From: an uncultured Pelagibacteraceae bacterium
Lineage (GTDB): Bacteria; Pseudomonadota; Alphaproteobacteria; Pelagibacterales; Pelagibacteraceae
Assembly: GCA_902595535.1 (NCBI GenBank)
Contig: CACJQI010000002.1
Span: 62,001-126,000 of the forward strand
Direction of reading: 5' to 3'
Length of the DNA: 64,000 bases
Shown: piece after piece, positions 1 through 11,670 of the stretch
Position numbering within the stretch: position 1 is the first letter of the stretch
Layout of the letters: each line of letters starts with the position of its first letter
Notes under the pieces: model-generated
Databases searched by the model: none
Seen by the model: only the letters and a program-made list of their open reading frames with translations
What the model was told of the DNA's origin: nothing
Made by a program: the position numbers and the translations under genes

Positions 1-113
1 TTTAAAACAGTTATTTCATTATGAATCTGATTCAAAATCAATTTAAAAAATTGTTAATGATTAAATCTTTAATATATTGCTTTCCTACAGTTTTTTAATA
101 TTATCAATATACC

Positions 114-728
114 TTGATTGAAGAAGCCATAATATTACTCCAAATTATCTTTATAGATATAATTTTAGCAGCTGATAACGCCATAATTATTGGCCTAATA
201 GCAGCTAATTTTGTTCCAAAATATAGAAAACAAATCATTTTATGGGGAGTAGCTGGTGCATTAGTGTTTAAAGTTATTTTTGCAATATTTGCTACTTATC
301 TTTTTAAATTTTATTTCATTAAAATTCTGGGTGGTTTACTTTTAATTTGGATAGTAAATGATTTAAGAAAAGATTTGGTTGAGATGAAAACCAAAGTTAA
401 AACTCCAGTAAAAAAAGGTAAAGAACCATCCTATATTCAAAGTATATACAAGGTACTATTTGCTGATATTACAATTAGTTTCGATAATGTAATTGGAGTA
501 GTTGGTGCTGCTAAAGGTTATTTTGGCTTTATGATTTTTGGGCTAGTTTTATCAGTAATTTTAACAGGAGCATTAGCAACAATTATGGCAAATTATATTC
601 AAAAAAATATGTGGATTGCATATATTGGTTTAGTATTTATTCTTATAGTTGGACTTCAATTAATTATTGGTGGATTAGTTGACTTAGATATACTAAAAAT
701 AAATGAAGAATTTATTAAATATTTTTAA
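114..728 (+). CDS. TerC family integral membrane protein (YjbE/YkoY-like)
   Basis: Multi-TM protein with TerC-type motifs AADNAIIIGL and TISFDNVIGV; TTG start. Confidence 0.8.
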   Translation: MIEEAIILLQIIFIDIILAADNAIIIGLIAANFVPKYRKQIILWGVAGALVFKVIFAIFATYLFKFYFIKILGGLLLIWIVNDLRKDLVEMKTKVKTPVKKGKEPSYIQSIYKVLFADITISFDNVIGVVGAAKGYFGFMIFGLVLSVILTGALATIMANYIQKNMWIAYIGLVFILIVGLQLIIGGLVDLDILKINEEFIKYF

Positions 729-1502
729 TTAATAAGAGTGTTTTTTTGAAGGAAATGTTTTCTTTCTTACTTCTCTTGAATAATTTGAAACAGCTTTAAC
801 AATTTCTTTTCTAATATTAGAATATTTTTTTACAAATCTAACATTTATTGGGTTAAGACTTAAAAGATCATCTGTTACTAAGACTTGACCATCACAGTTT
901 GCAGATGCTCCAATACCAATTGTTGGAATATTAACATTTTTAGTTATAATTTTAGCCAAGCTACTCTCTATACATTCTAAAACGATTGAAAATGCTCCAG
1001 CAGATTCTAATAATTTTGCTTCATTTAGTATTTTTTTACGTTCTGAAATTTTTTTTCCCTTAAATTTAAAATTTTTTGCCGATTGAGGTAAAACACCCAG
1101 ATGTCCCATAACAGGAATATTATTTTTTACTAATAATTTAACAATTTTAAAAATTTTCTTTCCACCTTCTAATTTCACTGCATCACATTTAGTTTTTGTC
1201 ATGATTTTTTTAGCATTTATCAATGCTTCTTTAGAGTTTCTGTAAGTATTGTAAGGCATATCAACGACCATTAAGCTTTTTTTAACTCCCATTCTCACGC
1301 TGTTAGAATGTTCAATCATCATATTTAATGTGACCTCTCTTGTAGATTTAAAATTATATAAAACAGAACCAAGGGAATCACCCACCAAAATTAAATCACA
1401 AAATTTATCTAAAATTGAAGCAATATTTTTTGAGTAAGCTGTTAAACTTACTATCTTTGATTTATTTTTTTTTTTTATAAAATTTAAAACTTTTTTTTTC
1501 AT
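729..1502 (-). CDS. panB: 3-methyl-2-oxobutanoate hydroxymethyltransferase
   Basis: SLTAYSKNIASILD, LVGDSLGSV, MGHLGVLPQSA, IGIGAS...CDGQVLV motifs typical of PanB. Confidence 0.92.
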   Translation of the reverse strand: MKKKVLNFIKKKNKSKIVSLTAYSKNIASILDKFCDLILVGDSLGSVLYNFKSTREVTLNMMIEHSNSVRMGVKKSLMVVDMPYNTYRNSKEALINAKKIMTKTKCDAVKLEGGKKIFKIVKLLVKNNIPVMGHLGVLPQSAKNFKFKGKKISERKKILNEAKLLESAGAFSIVLECIESSLAKIITKNVNIPTIGIGASANCDGQVLVTDDLLSLNPINVRFVKKYSNIRKEIVKAVSNYSREVRKKTFPSKKHSY

Positions 1503-1553
1503 TTTCTTAAATTGATCTAAAATACTTAATTAAAATAGTTTATAATTATAAAA

Positions 1554-3116
1554 TTATTCTAATTCAATAGTGCTAGGTGGCTTAGATGTAACGTCATAAA
1601 CCACTCTATTAATACCTCTAATGCTATTAACAATTTTATTTGAGATAGTTTGTATAAATGATTTTTTAAATTCATAAAAATCAGCTGTCATACCATCCTC
1701 AGAAGTGATTGCTCTTAACAAACATAAATATTCGTAAGTTCTATTATCTCCCATAACACCAACTGTTTTGACAGGTAATAGGGCTGCATAAGCTTGCCAT
1801 ATCTTATGATAAAGTCCATAATCTCTTAATGCTTGAATGAAATAATAATCAGCTTCTTTTAAAATTTTTATTTTTTCATTTGTGATTATGCCAGGCATTC
1901 TTATTGCGAGGCCCGGGCCAGGAAAAGGATGTCTTGATATAATTTCACTACTTAAATTTAATTCTAAGCCAAGCTTTCTTACTTCGTCTTTAAATAAAAA
2001 CTTTAATGGCTCAACAAGTTTTAATTTCATTCTTTTAGGTAAACCTCCCACATTATGATGAGACTTTATTTTTGAAGTTTGGCTTCCTGTGACAGATTTA
2101 CTTTCAATTAAATCGGGATAAAGAGTTCCTTGAGCTAAAAATTTTACATTTTTAATCTTCTTAGCATAACGTTCAAATATTTTAATAAATAAATTACCAA
2201 TAATTTTTCTCTTTTTTTCAGGATCTGAAACATTAGATAATTTTTTTAAAAATTCTTTTTCAGCATTCACATATATTAGATTCATTTTTAAACGTTTCTT
2301 AAAAGTTTGAATAACTTGAATTTCTTCATTTTTTCTTAAAAGACCAGTGTTAACAAAAATACAATATAATTTTTTACCTATAGCTTTGTTAAGAAGTTGG
2401 GCAACTACACTACTATCAACACCACCTGATAAAGCGCAAATGACTTTATTTGATCCTACTTGATCTCTTACATCTTTAATTAATTGTAATTTTTGATCTT
2501 TAGATGACCAATTTTTTTTAATTTTACATATTAGTAAAACAAAATTACTAATTAGTTTTTTTCCATTTTCAGTATGCGTAACTTCAGGATGAAACTGAAC
2601 TCCATAAAATTTATTAATTTTATCTTCAACAATAGCAAATTTAGAATTTGTACTTGAAGCAACTACTTTGAAATTTTTTGGTATTTTTGAAACTTGATCT
2701 GCATGACTCATCCAAACTTTTTTTGTATTACTCCTTTTAAAAAAGTTAGAGATTAAAAGACTGTTATTTTTTTTATAAATATTTGCTAATCCAAATTCAC
2801 GGTGTTTTGATTGTTTAACTTTGCCACCATTAAGTTTAGACAGTATTTGATGTCCAAAACAAATACCTAGAACTGGTATGTTCAATTGTAAAATCTTTTT
2901 ATCAAATGAATATTTATTAATTTGATAAACGTTTAATGGGCCTCCAGACAAAATTATTCCTTTAATAGTCTGATCTATATCTTTTATTTTAATTTTTTTA
3001 TGGCTTACAATCTTAGAAAAAACTCCTATTTCTCTTACTCTTCTTGCTATTAATTGGGTAAATTGTGAACCAAAATCAATAATTAAAATTTTGCCAAGAC
3101 TTTGATCAAGACTCAT
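1554..3116 (-). CDS. guaA: GMP synthase (glutamine-hydrolysing)
   Basis: GATase motif [16 protein letters not shown]-loop, C-terminal KPPSTIELE. Confidence 0.97.
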   Translation of the reverse strand: MSLDQSLGKILIIDFGSQFTQLIARRVREIGVFSKIVSHKKIKIKDIDQTIKGIILSGGPLNVYQINKYSFDKKILQLNIPVLGICFGHQILSKLNGGKVKQSKHREFGLANIYKKNNSLLISNFFKRSNTKKVWMSHADQVSKIPKNFKVVASSTNSKFAIVEDKINKFYGVQFHPEVTHTENGKKLISNFVLLICKIKKNWSSKDQKLQLIKDVRDQVGSNKVICALSGGVDSSVVAQLLNKAIGKKLYCIFVNTGLLRKNEEIQVIQTFKKRLKMNLIYVNAEKEFLKKLSNVSDPEKKRKIIGNLFIKIFERYAKKIKNVKFLAQGTLYPDLIESKSVTGSQTSKIKSHHNVGGLPKRMKLKLVEPLKFLFKDEVRKLGLELNLSSEIISRHPFPGPGLAIRMPGIITNEKIKILKEADYYFIQALRDYGLYHKIWQAYAALLPVKTVGVMGDNRTYEYLCLLRAITSEDGMTADFYEFKKSFIQTISNKIVNSIRGINRVVYDVTSKPPSTIELE

Positions 3117-3543
3117 TTTTTGGTTCTATATTTTTAAGAGACTCTTGAATTTGATCATTTTCATCACATAACTTATTACAAACTTTTACGAAAGTTTCAG
3201 ATAAAGTTTTTACTTTTAAATAATTTGATTTTTTTAAGGCAACTTTCATTGACATCAATAATGCTTCTTCATTACTTGGGTCAATTAATAATGTTGTCTC
3301 TAAATTATTTTCTTCTTTTCTTTGATCATCTTGATGATTATAAATTTTAGCTAAATACAAATAGGTTTTAGCATCCTTAGGATTATAAACTATATTTCGC
3401 TCGAAAATAAATTTTGCTTCTTCATATTTTTCATCTTGATATTTTTTTAATCCTTCATCAAAAAAATTTTCTTTACTAAACACAAAGGTTGAGCTTGCAA
3501 TGACTATAATAATTGAAAATAATATTTTTAAAATTTTATGCAT
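3106..3543 (-). CDS. TPR-repeat protein with signal peptide
   Basis: Hydrophobic N-terminus followed by TPR-like repeats ([17 protein letters not shown]); lies between guaB and guaA. Confidence 0.6.
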   Translation of the reverse strand: MHKILKILFSIIIVIASSTFVFSKENFFDEGLKKYQDEKYEEAKFIFERNIVYNPKDAKTYLYLAKIYNHQDDQRKEENNLETTLLIDPSNEEALLMSMKVALKKSNYLKVKTLSETFVKVCNKLCDENDQIQESLKNIEPKNES

Positions 3544-4625
3544 TAATATTTACTATCGTTTTTGATTACATCAACGTTATGTACCATACTCTCATAAAAA
3601 CCTGCTTTAGTAATTTTCACAAAATTAGGTTTATTTCTAAGTTTTAAAATATCTTTAGATCCAAGATAACCCATAGAAGATTTAAGTCCTCCTATCAATT
3701 TAAATATAATTCTACCAACATCGCCTTTATATTTTGCAAATCCTTCAACACCTTCTGGCACATATTTCGATGTGTCTTTTTGTTTAGTTTGAAAATATCT
3801 GTCTGCTGATCCTTTGTTCATTGCACCAACAGATCCCATTCCTCTAAAACTTTTAAACAATTTTCCATTTCTTTTTATTAACTTTCCTGGGGCTTCATCA
3901 GTTCCAGCAAACAAAGAACCTATCATCACTGCATCTGCTCCAGCTGCAAAAGCTTTTGCTAAATCTCCTGAATATTTAATTCCACCATCAGAAATAATTT
4001 TTATATTTTTATTTTTAATCCCATTTCTAACTGATAATATTGCGCTCAATTGTGGTACACCAATACCAGCAACCAGTCTTGTAGTACAAATCGAACCTGG
4101 TCCAATTCCAATTTTAATTATATCAACTCCTAGTTTTATTAAAAATTTTGCGGCTTCTGGTGTAGCAATATTACCACCACATAATGCAATTTTTTCATTT
4201 TTAATCTTCTTGATAAATTTAATAATTTCTGCAACTTTCATTGTATGACCATGTGCTGTATCAACGACTATTAAATCTACGCCTTCATTAACTAAAGCTT
4301 TTGCTCTTGTGAATTCATTTGGTCCTGCACCGACTGCAGCTCCAACTAATAATTTTTTCTTTTTTACTTTTTTAATTTCTATAATTTGCTCTTTAACATT
4401 TAAATTTCTGTGAATTACACCAATTCCTCCAGCTTTTGCTATTGCAATTGCCATTTTACTCTCTGTTACAGTATCCATGGCTGATGATAGCAAAGGTATT
4501 TTTAATTTGAGATATTTTGTTAATTCTACACCAGTATTAACTTCTGAAGGTAGAATTTCAGAGTATTTTGGCGTTAGAGTGACGTCGTCAAAGGTAAGTG
4601 CTTCTTTTATAGGAACCATAATCAT
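3543..4625 (-). CDS. guaB: IMP dehydrogenase lacking the CBS (Bateman) domain
   Basis: EALTFDDVTL...SSAMDTVTE, GPGSICTT active-site loop, RGMGSVGAM, EGVEGFAKYKG; only 360 aa, with no CBS insertion between VIHRNL and VGAAVG. Confidence 0.93.
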   Translation of the reverse strand: MIMVPIKEALTFDDVTLTPKYSEILPSEVNTGVELTKYLKLKIPLLSSAMDTVTESKMAIAIAKAGGIGVIHRNLNVKEQIIEIKKVKKKKLLVGAAVGAGPNEFTRAKALVNEGVDLIVVDTAHGHTMKVAEIIKFIKKIKNEKIALCGGNIATPEAAKFLIKLGVDIIKIGIGPGSICTTRLVAGIGVPQLSAILSVRNGIKNKNIKIISDGGIKYSGDLAKAFAAGADAVMIGSLFAGTDEAPGKLIKRNGKLFKSFRGMGSVGAMNKGSADRYFQTKQKDTSKYVPEGVEGFAKYKGDVGRIIFKLIGGLKSSMGYLGSKDILKLRNKPNFVKITKAGFYESMVHNVDVIKNDSKY

Positions 4626-4656
4626 TTATATATGATTCCTTTTAAATTTAAAGTCT

Positions 4657-5268
4657 CTATCTGAGATTTCTACATATTATAAAACTCTCTTTAGAGTCTT
4701 TTCTGCTAGATTTTGGTTTGAAAACCTTGACTTCTTTAAAATATTTTTTTCCTTCTGCGACTATTTCGTTAAAAGTGCCTCCCATAAAAATTTTAGAAAT
4801 AAAAAAACCATTTTCTTTTAATAAATCTTTAGCAAAAAACATGGCTTCCTTGCATAATTCTCCGGTTTGAATTGAATCTATATTTTTAATTCCAGTGGTA
4901 TTTACTGCCATATCTGACATAACAACATCTACTTTAGTAGCTATATGTTTTTTTATTTCATCTTGAATTATTTGTTCTGTAAAATCTCCTTGAATTTGAA
5001 CAGTATTTCCAATTGGTTCCATTTTCTTTAAATCAATGGATATCAATCTTCCATTTTTTGTGACCTTTTCTGCATATTGAGACCAGCTTCCAGGAGCTGC
5101 TCCAATATCTATTACTGTAATACCGCCTTTGAATATTTTAAATTTATCATCAATTTCAATTAACTTATAAGCCGATCTTGCTCTATATCCATCGACTTTA
5201 GATTGTTTAACGTAAGTATCTCTTCTTTGTTTATTAACCCAATTTTTTGAAATTTTATTTTTTTTCAA
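4657..5268 (-). CDS. rlmE: 23S rRNA (uridine-2'-O)-methyltransferase
   Basis: RSAYKLIEID, DIGAAPGSWSQYA, SDMAVNTTG: FtsJ/RrmJ family motifs. Confidence 0.93.
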   Translation of the reverse strand: MKKNKISKNWVNKQRRDTYVKQSKVDGYRARSAYKLIEIDDKFKIFKGGITVIDIGAAPGSWSQYAEKVTKNGRLISIDLKKMEPIGNTVQIQGDFTEQIIQDEIKKHIATKVDVVMSDMAVNTTGIKNIDSIQTGELCKEAMFFAKDLLKENGFFISKIFMGGTFNEIVAEGKKYFKEVKVFKPKSSRKDSKESFIICRNLR

Positions 5269-6168
5269 TTAATTTCTAAATCTTAATTTCATATCTATTA
5301 TTTTACCATCTACAGTTTCTACCCTAGAAATATGATCTTTATTGTTTCTGATTGCATCATTATTTTTTCCAGCAAAATGAACAATGCCAATTTGATGATT
5401 TGGCAAGTAAGGTTCAACTAAAGTATTTCTTTTTTCATCAAATTTTATTCCATCAACAAGAATCCAGTTACAATAAGCTGGCAATATTTCAACTGGCAAG
5501 TTATCTGAATATATCGTTATATTCATAGCAATTTGTTCTGAACCCCAAATTTTGCCTGCCTTCAAAGCAATTTTTAAATTTTTTTGCCAAACTTCCCAAT
5601 GAGGTGCATTTTCTTCTAATGCAAAAACACCAATATTTAAATGAGGTTTAAGAGCAACTTGTCTTGCAATTTTTTCTGAAAACCCAGATGATTTTGCATG
5701 TTTGTAATTTTGTGATTTAATCCTAGCAAAACCTCCTAAAAACCAGTCAGCTCTTATAACATTTCTGTAAGCTCTATCAGCTGATGTTGAGATCGATAAT
5801 TTTTGATTTTCACAACCTTTAAAGTATAACTCTATTGCTTCCCAGGAGTTAACCCAAGCATCTGCATCAATCCATAAATATTTTTTATAATTAGGAAAAT
5901 ACTTTGGTAAAAAAGCTCTAGATACTTGGCTTTTTAACCATTCCCTTCCTTTAATTTTAAAGTCCGGAACTTCAATATCCCAATCTGCTGGTTTTATTTC
6001 ATCAACTTTTGATAACAAAATTGATTTTTGCTCGTTAGTTAGCCCTGCATCCATAATACAAATTGCAGTATTTTCGCACTCTTTGAACTGTTTTATCGAG
6101 TCTACCAATTCATTTAACAACTCAAAGTAATTTGAGTCTGCTAGAGATATAATAACATTTTCCTTCAT
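5269..6168 (-). CDS. Putative GT-A fold glycosyltransferase (GT8-like)
   Basis: DxD-like motif YLWIDADAWV and overall pattern of GT8-like transferases. Confidence 0.5.
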   Translation of the reverse strand: MKENVIISLADSNYFELLNELVDSIKQFKECENTAICIMDAGLTNEQKSILLSKVDEIKPADWDIEVPDFKIKGREWLKSQVSRAFLPKYFPNYKKYLWIDADAWVNSWEAIELYFKGCENQKLSISTSADRAYRNVIRADWFLGGFARIKSQNYKHAKSSGFSEKIARQVALKPHLNIGVFALEENAPHWEVWQKNLKIALKAGKIWGSEQIAMNITIYSDNLPVEILPAYCNWILVDGIKFDEKRNTLVEPYLPNHQIGIVHFAGKNNDAIRNNKDHISRVETVDGKIIDMKLRFRN

Positions 6169-6971
6169 TATAAAATGTCTTCAAAATCTTCATCTTCTAA
6201 GTTGGTTTTATCAGCATCTTGTTTTTTTAATTTATTGTAATGAAAATAACTTATTGGAAACATTAGCAAATAAAGAATAGCGCTTATTGAAATTGCTACA
6301 AAAGGATAGATAAGAATAAATCCAAAAAATAATACAATTCCGAACAATAAAAAAATTGTTGTTTGTCTCTGAATAACTATTTTTTTAAATGAGTATGTTG
6401 GAAATTTGCTTATCAATAATAAAGATGTAACTATAAAAAAAATTGGAGCAATAATATTATTGTCAATTTTAATCAAGTCAAAATTTGTCATACTAATAAC
6501 CAATGGTGTTAAAACTAAAATTCCTCCGGCTGGAGATGGGACCCCCTCAAAAAAATTATCTCTCCAAGATGGTTCTTGGTTTGAATTAATATTAAATCTT
6601 GCTAATCTTAAAGCCACACAAATCACATAAATCAAACATATCAACCAACCTAATCTTCCAAGTGAACTTAAAGTCCAAAAATACATAATAAATGCTGGTG
6701 CTACACCAAAACTTATCATATCAGTTAAAGAGTCCAGTTCTTTTCCAACTTTTGATGTTCCTTTAATTAGTCTTGCAATTCTTCCATCCAATCCATCGAT
6801 TAATGCTGCAAAAATAATTGCTATTATAGCTAGATCAAACTGTCCATTAAAAGAAAACCTGATTGATGTTAGTCCTATACAAACACCTATTAAAGTTAAC
6901 ATGTTTGGTAAGATCATTCTTACATTTTTTTTCTCAGAAATTACCTTGAGATTATTTTTGGGCTGTTCCAT
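6168..6971 (-). CDS. pssA: CDP-diacylglycerol-serine O-phosphatidyltransferase
   Basis: CDP-alcohol phosphotransferase signature DGLDGRIARLIKGTSKVGKELDSLTD; adjacent to psd. Confidence 0.93.
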   Translation of the reverse strand: MEQPKNNLKVISEKKNVRMILPNMLTLIGVCIGLTSIRFSFNGQFDLAIIAIIFAALIDGLDGRIARLIKGTSKVGKELDSLTDMISFGVAPAFIMYFWTLSSLGRLGWLICLIYVICVALRLARFNINSNQEPSWRDNFFEGVPSPAGGILVLTPLVISMTNFDLIKIDNNIIAPIFFIVTSLLLISKFPTYSFKKIVIQRQTTIFLLFGIVLFFGFILIYPFVAISISAILYLLMFPISYFHYNKLKKQDADKTNLEDEDFEDIL

Positions 6972-6973
6972 AA

Positions 6974-7621
6974 TTATTTTTTAGCTAATAAAGTTTCACC
7001 TGAAATTGTTTTTTGGCCAACTTTTACTAAAGGTTCATAGTTTTCATAGTAAACATCTGCACGACTTCCAAATCTAATCATGCCAATTCTTTCTCCTTGA
7101 CTTAGTGTTTGACCATTGTTTGTTTCACAAACTATTCGTCTTGCAATTAAGCCTGCTATTTGAACAACGATAATATTATTACCTGCATTATCTTTAATCT
7201 TATAATAATTTCTTTCATTATCCTCACTTGCTTTATCAAACGATGCATTTAAAAATTTTCCAGGTTTATATAAAATTTCTTCAACAGTTCCTGAGCATGG
7301 TGTTCTATTTACATGACAATCAAACACATTCATGAATATACTTATCTTTTTGAACTTTTGATTTTCTAAACCAACTTCTTTAGGTCCATCTACTTCTTCA
7401 ACTTTAATCACTTCACCGTCTGCTGGACTTACTAAATAGTTCTCATCTCCAATGATAATTCTTTCAGGGTCTCTAAAAAAATAATATACCCAGATTGTTA
7501 AGAGAATTCCTATAGTTCCTAAAAAACCACTAAAGGCTAATAGGACTAAAGAAACAATTACAGAAATTACTAAAAACTTATAACCTTCCGTATGTATTGG
7601 TGGAAATATTTTGCTAAACAT
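6974..7621 (-). CDS. psd: Phosphatidylserine decarboxylase (short, archaeal-type)
   Basis: FFRDPER, SPADGEV, DCHVNRTP, RFGSRADVY with GS self-cleavage site. Confidence 0.94.
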   Translation of the reverse strand: MFSKIFPPIHTEGYKFLVISVIVSLVLLAFSGFLGTIGILLTIWVYYFFRDPERIIIGDENYLVSPADGEVIKVEEVDGPKEVGLENQKFKKISIFMNVFDCHVNRTPCSGTVEEILYKPGKFLNASFDKASEDNERNYYKIKDNAGNNIIVVQIAGLIARRIVCETNNGQTLSQGERIGMIRFGSRADVYYENYEPLVKVGQKTISGETLLAKK

Positions 7622-7698
7622 ATTCTTCTAATTGCTAATTTTTTGATTAATATGTATATAAACCAATCAAATTCAATTAATAAGATAAAATTATTTTA

Positions 7699-8913
7699 AT
7701 GAGTAAAATCAAGGTAAATAACCCTGTTGTAGAGTTAGATGGTGATGAAATGACTCGAATTATATGGGACTTTATAAAAAACAAACTTATTCTTCCATAT
7801 CTTGATTTAGGTATTGAGTATTATGATTTAGGTATGAAAAGTCGTGATAACACTGATGACCAAATAACGATTGTCTCTGCTAATGCGATAAAAAAAATTG
7901 GCGTCGGTATTAAATGCGCAACTATTACTCCAGATGAGGCAAGAGTTGAAGAATTTGATTTAAAAAAAATGTGGAGATCTCCAAATGGTACCATAAGAAA
8001 TATTATTGGTGGTACTGTTTTTAGAGAGCCTATAATTTGTAAAAATATTCCAAAACTTGTACCATCATGGACAGATCCAGTAGTAATTGGAAGACATGCC
8101 TTTGGCGATCAGTACAGGGCAACTGACTTTAAAGTACCTGGCAAAGGTAAAATGGAGGTAAAATGGACATCTGAAGATGGAAAAGATGAAATAAAGTATG
8201 AGGTATTTAACTTTACAGGTCCCGGTGTGGCGCTTTCGATGTACAATTTAGATAAATCAATCAGTGACTTTGCGAGATCTTGTTTTAGCTATGGATTGAT
8301 TAAAAAGTGGCCAGTTTACATGTCTACAAAAAATACAATTCTCAAACAATATGACGGAAGATTTAAAGATATATTCCAAGAAATTTTTGACAGCGAATAT
8401 AAAAAAGAATTTGAAAAAAATAATTTAACATATGAGCATCGATTGATTGATGACATGGTTGCATGTGCAATGAAATGGAGTGGTAAATATATTTGGGCTT
8501 GTAAAAATTATGATGGTGATGTTCAATCAGACACGATGGCTCAAGGATATGGATCATTGGGTTTAATGACAAGTACATTGTTAACTCCAGATGGAAAAGT
8601 AATGGAAGCTGAGGCTGCTCATGGAACAGTTACTAGACATTATAGAATGCACCAGCAGGGTAAAGAAACTTCTACAAATCCAATTGCATCTATTTTTGCG
8701 TGGACAAGAGGATTAGCTCATAGAGGAAAATTGGATAATAATGATGAGTTAATCAAATTTGCTCAAACTATCGAAAAAGTTTGTATAGAATGTGTTGAAA
8801 ATGGTTCAATGACTAAAGATCTAGCTATACTCGTAGGTCCATCAAGCAAATATTTAACTACTAATCAATTTTTAGATGAAATTGATGGTAATCTTAAAAA
8901 GAAATTAAATTAA
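7699..8913 (+). CDS. icd: NADP-dependent isocitrate dehydrogenase (eukaryotic-like type)
   Basis: [46 protein letters not shown]. Confidence 0.96.
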   Translation: MSKIKVNNPVVELDGDEMTRIIWDFIKNKLILPYLDLGIEYYDLGMKSRDNTDDQITIVSANAIKKIGVGIKCATITPDEARVEEFDLKKMWRSPNGTIRNIIGGTVFREPIICKNIPKLVPSWTDPVVIGRHAFGDQYRATDFKVPGKGKMEVKWTSEDGKDEIKYEVFNFTGPGVALSMYNLDKSISDFARSCFSYGLIKKWPVYMSTKNTILKQYDGRFKDIFQEIFDSEYKKEFEKNNLTYEHRLIDDMVACAMKWSGKYIWACKNYDGDVQSDTMAQGYGSLGLMTSTLLTPDGKVMEAEAAHGTVTRHYRMHQQGKETSTNPIASIFAWTRGLAHRGKLDNNDELIKFAQTIEKVCIECVENGSMTKDLAILVGPSSKYLTTNQFLDEIDGNLKKKLN

Positions 8914-11571
8914 AGTTTTAAGCTTTTCAAAAGCTTCATCAATTTTAGATTTATCCTGACCACCAGCTTGTGCGAAATCTTTTCTTCCACCTCCACCCTG
9001 TCCACCAATAATTTCGGAACCTGTTTTTACAAATTTAACAGCATCAAATTTTTTAGTTAATGTATTAGTTACACCTACAGCAATTCCAACTTTATCGTCT
9101 TTAGCTGCAAATACAATTACTATACCTTCACTTAATTCTTTTTTTCCTTTGTCTACAAGTTTTCTTAATTCTTTAGGAGGTAAACCATCAACATTTTGAA
9201 ATCTTATTTTAATTCCATTAATTTCATCATCTTTAATTATGTTTTTAGTCTTATCTTCTAATATTGAATTTACTGAAATAGTTTCTAGTTGTTTTGTTAA
9301 ATTTTTAATTAAAATTTTTTGATCACTTTCATCTAGAGATGGTTTTCCACCTAGCTCTGTTATTTGTTCAGATAAATTTTTAATAATTTGATCATTTTTT
9401 TCTGAAGAAATATTGGATGATTTTTCTTTATTGTTAAGGTAATCTTCTAATTGCTTATCTCTTAGTGCCTCTATTCTTCTAACCCCTGCAGCAATTGAGG
9501 ATTGGCTAACTATTTTAAATTTACCAATATCCCCCGTATTTCTAACATGTGTTCCGCCACATAATTCAGTTGAAAAATAACTGCCATCATCATCTCCCAT
9601 CGACAGAACTCTTACTTCGTCTCCATATTTCTCACCAAAAAGTGCTAAAGCTCCGTTTTCAACTGCCTCATCAGGTGTCATTAATCTTGTTTTTACATCT
9701 GATTTTTTTGAAACCATATTATTTACGAAACCTTCTATTTTATCGATTTCTTCCGTTTGAATTGGTTTCATATGACTGAAATCAAACCTTAATCGGCTTG
9801 GCTCTACTAAAGAACCTTTTTGTGTTACGTGCTTACCTAAAACTCTTCTTAATGACTCATGCAATAAATGTGTTGCTGAGTGATATGCTCTAGTATCATC
9901 TCTTCTTTCTACGTTGATCTTTAACTCAACGTTGTCTTTTAATTTAATTGACCCATTAATAACTTTTCCATAATGAACAAATAAATCACCTAATTTTTTT
10001 TGAACATCAGTTACCTCAAATTTTAAATCATTTCCTATAATTTCTCCAGTGTCCCCTACTTGACCGCCAGACTCACCATAAAAAGGGGTTTGATTAACAA
10101 TAATCATTCCTTCGTCACCATTTTTCAACTCATCTACTTCTTTGTTATCTTTTAGTAAAGAAAGTACAGCGCCTTCAGCTTGATTAGTCTCGTAACCAAG
10201 AAATTCTGTAGCTCCTAATTTATCTTTTATACCAAACCAAACATCTTCTACAGCTGCATCACCTGAACCTTTCCAATTTTTCTTAGCAAGTTCTCTACTT
10301 TCTTTCATTAATGATTGAAATTTTTCTGAATCAATTGACATAGATTTATTTCTTAAAATATCTTCAGTTAAATCTAATGGAAATCCATAAGTGTCATATA
10401 ATTTAAAGGCTACCTCTCCAGGTAAAATTTTATCTATTTTGGAAATCTCTTCATTTAAAATTTTAATTCCTCTATCTAAAAGAACTAAAAATTTTTCTTC
10501 TTCCATTTTTAATGTTTCTTTAATTAAAGACTCGGCTCTAACTAATTCAGGATAGTTACCTTTCATCTCATCTCTTAAAGTCTCAAATAAATTAAAAAAA
10601 ACTGGTTCTTTAGATCCTAATAAATGAGAATGCCTCATTCCTCTTCTCATAATTCTTCTAAGTACATATCCTCTTCCCTCATTAGAAGGTAAAACACCTT
10701 CAGCAATTAAAAATGAACTTGCTCTTAAGTGATCAGCAATAACTCTAAAACTTGAAAGATTTGAATTATCAGATTTAACTTTTAATATTTCAGAAGCTGA
10801 ATTAATAATTTTTTTAAAATGATCTGTTTCGTAATTGTCATGAGTTCCTTGAAGCAAAGCTGCAATTCTCTCGAGACCCATTCCTGTATCGACAGAAGGT
10901 TTTGGTAGATCAATTCTTTTTTCTTTAGAAATTTGTTCAAATTGCATAAAGACTAAGTTCCATATTTCTATAAACCTATCTCCATCTTCATCTTTTGTGC
11001 CTGGAAGTCCTCCAGCTAAATGATCACCATGATCATAGAATATTTCTGAGCAGGGTCCGCATGGTCCTGTCTCACCCATTGACCAAAAATTATCTGATGT
11101 TGCAATTCTAATAATCCTATCATCGTTAAAACCCGCTATTTTCTTCCAAAAATTGAAGGCTTCATCATCTTCATGATAAACTGTTACATACAAACGATTT
11201 TTATCTATTCCAAAATCCTTAGTGATTAAATCCCATGCATAATGGATTGCTTGTTCTTTAAAGTAATCTCCAAATGAAAAATTTCCCAACATTTCAAAGA
11301 ATGTATGGTGTCGTGGAGTGTAGCCAACATTTTCTAAATCGTTATGTTTTCCACCTGCTCTTACGCACTTTTGTGAAGTAGTAGCTCTTTGATAATCTCT
11401 TTTCTCAAGACCAGTAAATACATTTTTAAACTGAACCATTCCTGAGTTAGCAAACATTAAAGTTGGATCATTATTGGGAACTAAATTGCTCGACTCCACA
11501 ATTTTATGATCATTCTTTTCAAAATATTTTAAGAATGTATTTCTTATTTCATTTAACGATTTGTCTGCCAT
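8905..11571 (-). CDS. alaS: Alanyl-tRNA synthetase
   Basis: [39 protein letters not shown] editing motif, C-Ala [13 protein letters not shown]. Confidence 0.98.
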   Translation of the reverse strand: MADKSLNEIRNTFLKYFEKNDHKIVESSNLVPNNDPTLMFANSGMVQFKNVFTGLEKRDYQRATTSQKCVRAGGKHNDLENVGYTPRHHTFFEMLGNFSFGDYFKEQAIHYAWDLITKDFGIDKNRLYVTVYHEDDEAFNFWKKIAGFNDDRIIRIATSDNFWSMGETGPCGPCSEIFYDHGDHLAGGLPGTKDEDGDRFIEIWNLVFMQFEQISKEKRIDLPKPSVDTGMGLERIAALLQGTHDNYETDHFKKIINSASEILKVKSDNSNLSSFRVIADHLRASSFLIAEGVLPSNEGRGYVLRRIMRRGMRHSHLLGSKEPVFFNLFETLRDEMKGNYPELVRAESLIKETLKMEEEKFLVLLDRGIKILNEEISKIDKILPGEVAFKLYDTYGFPLDLTEDILRNKSMSIDSEKFQSLMKESRELAKKNWKGSGDAAVEDVWFGIKDKLGATEFLGYETNQAEGAVLSLLKDNKEVDELKNGDEGMIIVNQTPFYGESGGQVGDTGEIIGNDLKFEVTDVQKKLGDLFVHYGKVINGSIKLKDNVELKINVERRDDTRAYHSATHLLHESLRRVLGKHVTQKGSLVEPSRLRFDFSHMKPIQTEEIDKIEGFVNNMVSKKSDVKTRLMTPDEAVENGALALFGEKYGDEVRVLSMGDDDGSYFSTELCGGTHVRNTGDIGKFKIVSQSSIAAGVRRIEALRDKQLEDYLNNKEKSSNISSEKNDQIIKNLSEQITELGGKPSLDESDQKILIKNLTKQLETISVNSILEDKTKNIIKDDEINGIKIRFQNVDGLPPKELRKLVDKGKKELSEGIVIVFAAKDDKVGIAVGVTNTLTKKFDAVKFVKTGSEIIGGQGGGGRKDFAQAGGQDKSKIDEAFEKLKTLI

Positions 11572-11620
11572 ATTTTTAAAATACAGCTTTTTTATTTTAT
11601 GTCTAGATAACAGTAAGGGA

Positions 11621-11647
11621 AAAAGGCGCTTAAATTAAGCGCCTTTT
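11621..11647 (-). terminator. Intrinsic terminator downstream of recA
   Basis: aaaaggcgctta-aat-taagcgcctttt: 12-bp perfect stem, 3-nt loop, between recA stop (11671) and alaS start (11571). Confidence 0.85.
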
Positions 11648-11670
11648 AATAATTAAAGATGACTTTTTAA

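Noticed and set aside
3814-4248. 144-aa plus-strand ORF antisense to guaB
   Set aside because: Lies entirely inside a strongly conserved guaB; sequence looks like a reverse-frame translation artefact (Pro/Ile/Phe-rich, no motif).
8920-8936. AAGCTTTT-C-AAAAGCTT perfect palindrome at the icd/alaS convergent junction
   Set aside because: Sits in the alaS C-terminal codons (EAFEKLKTL); very short loop and no clear U-tract, so not called a terminator.
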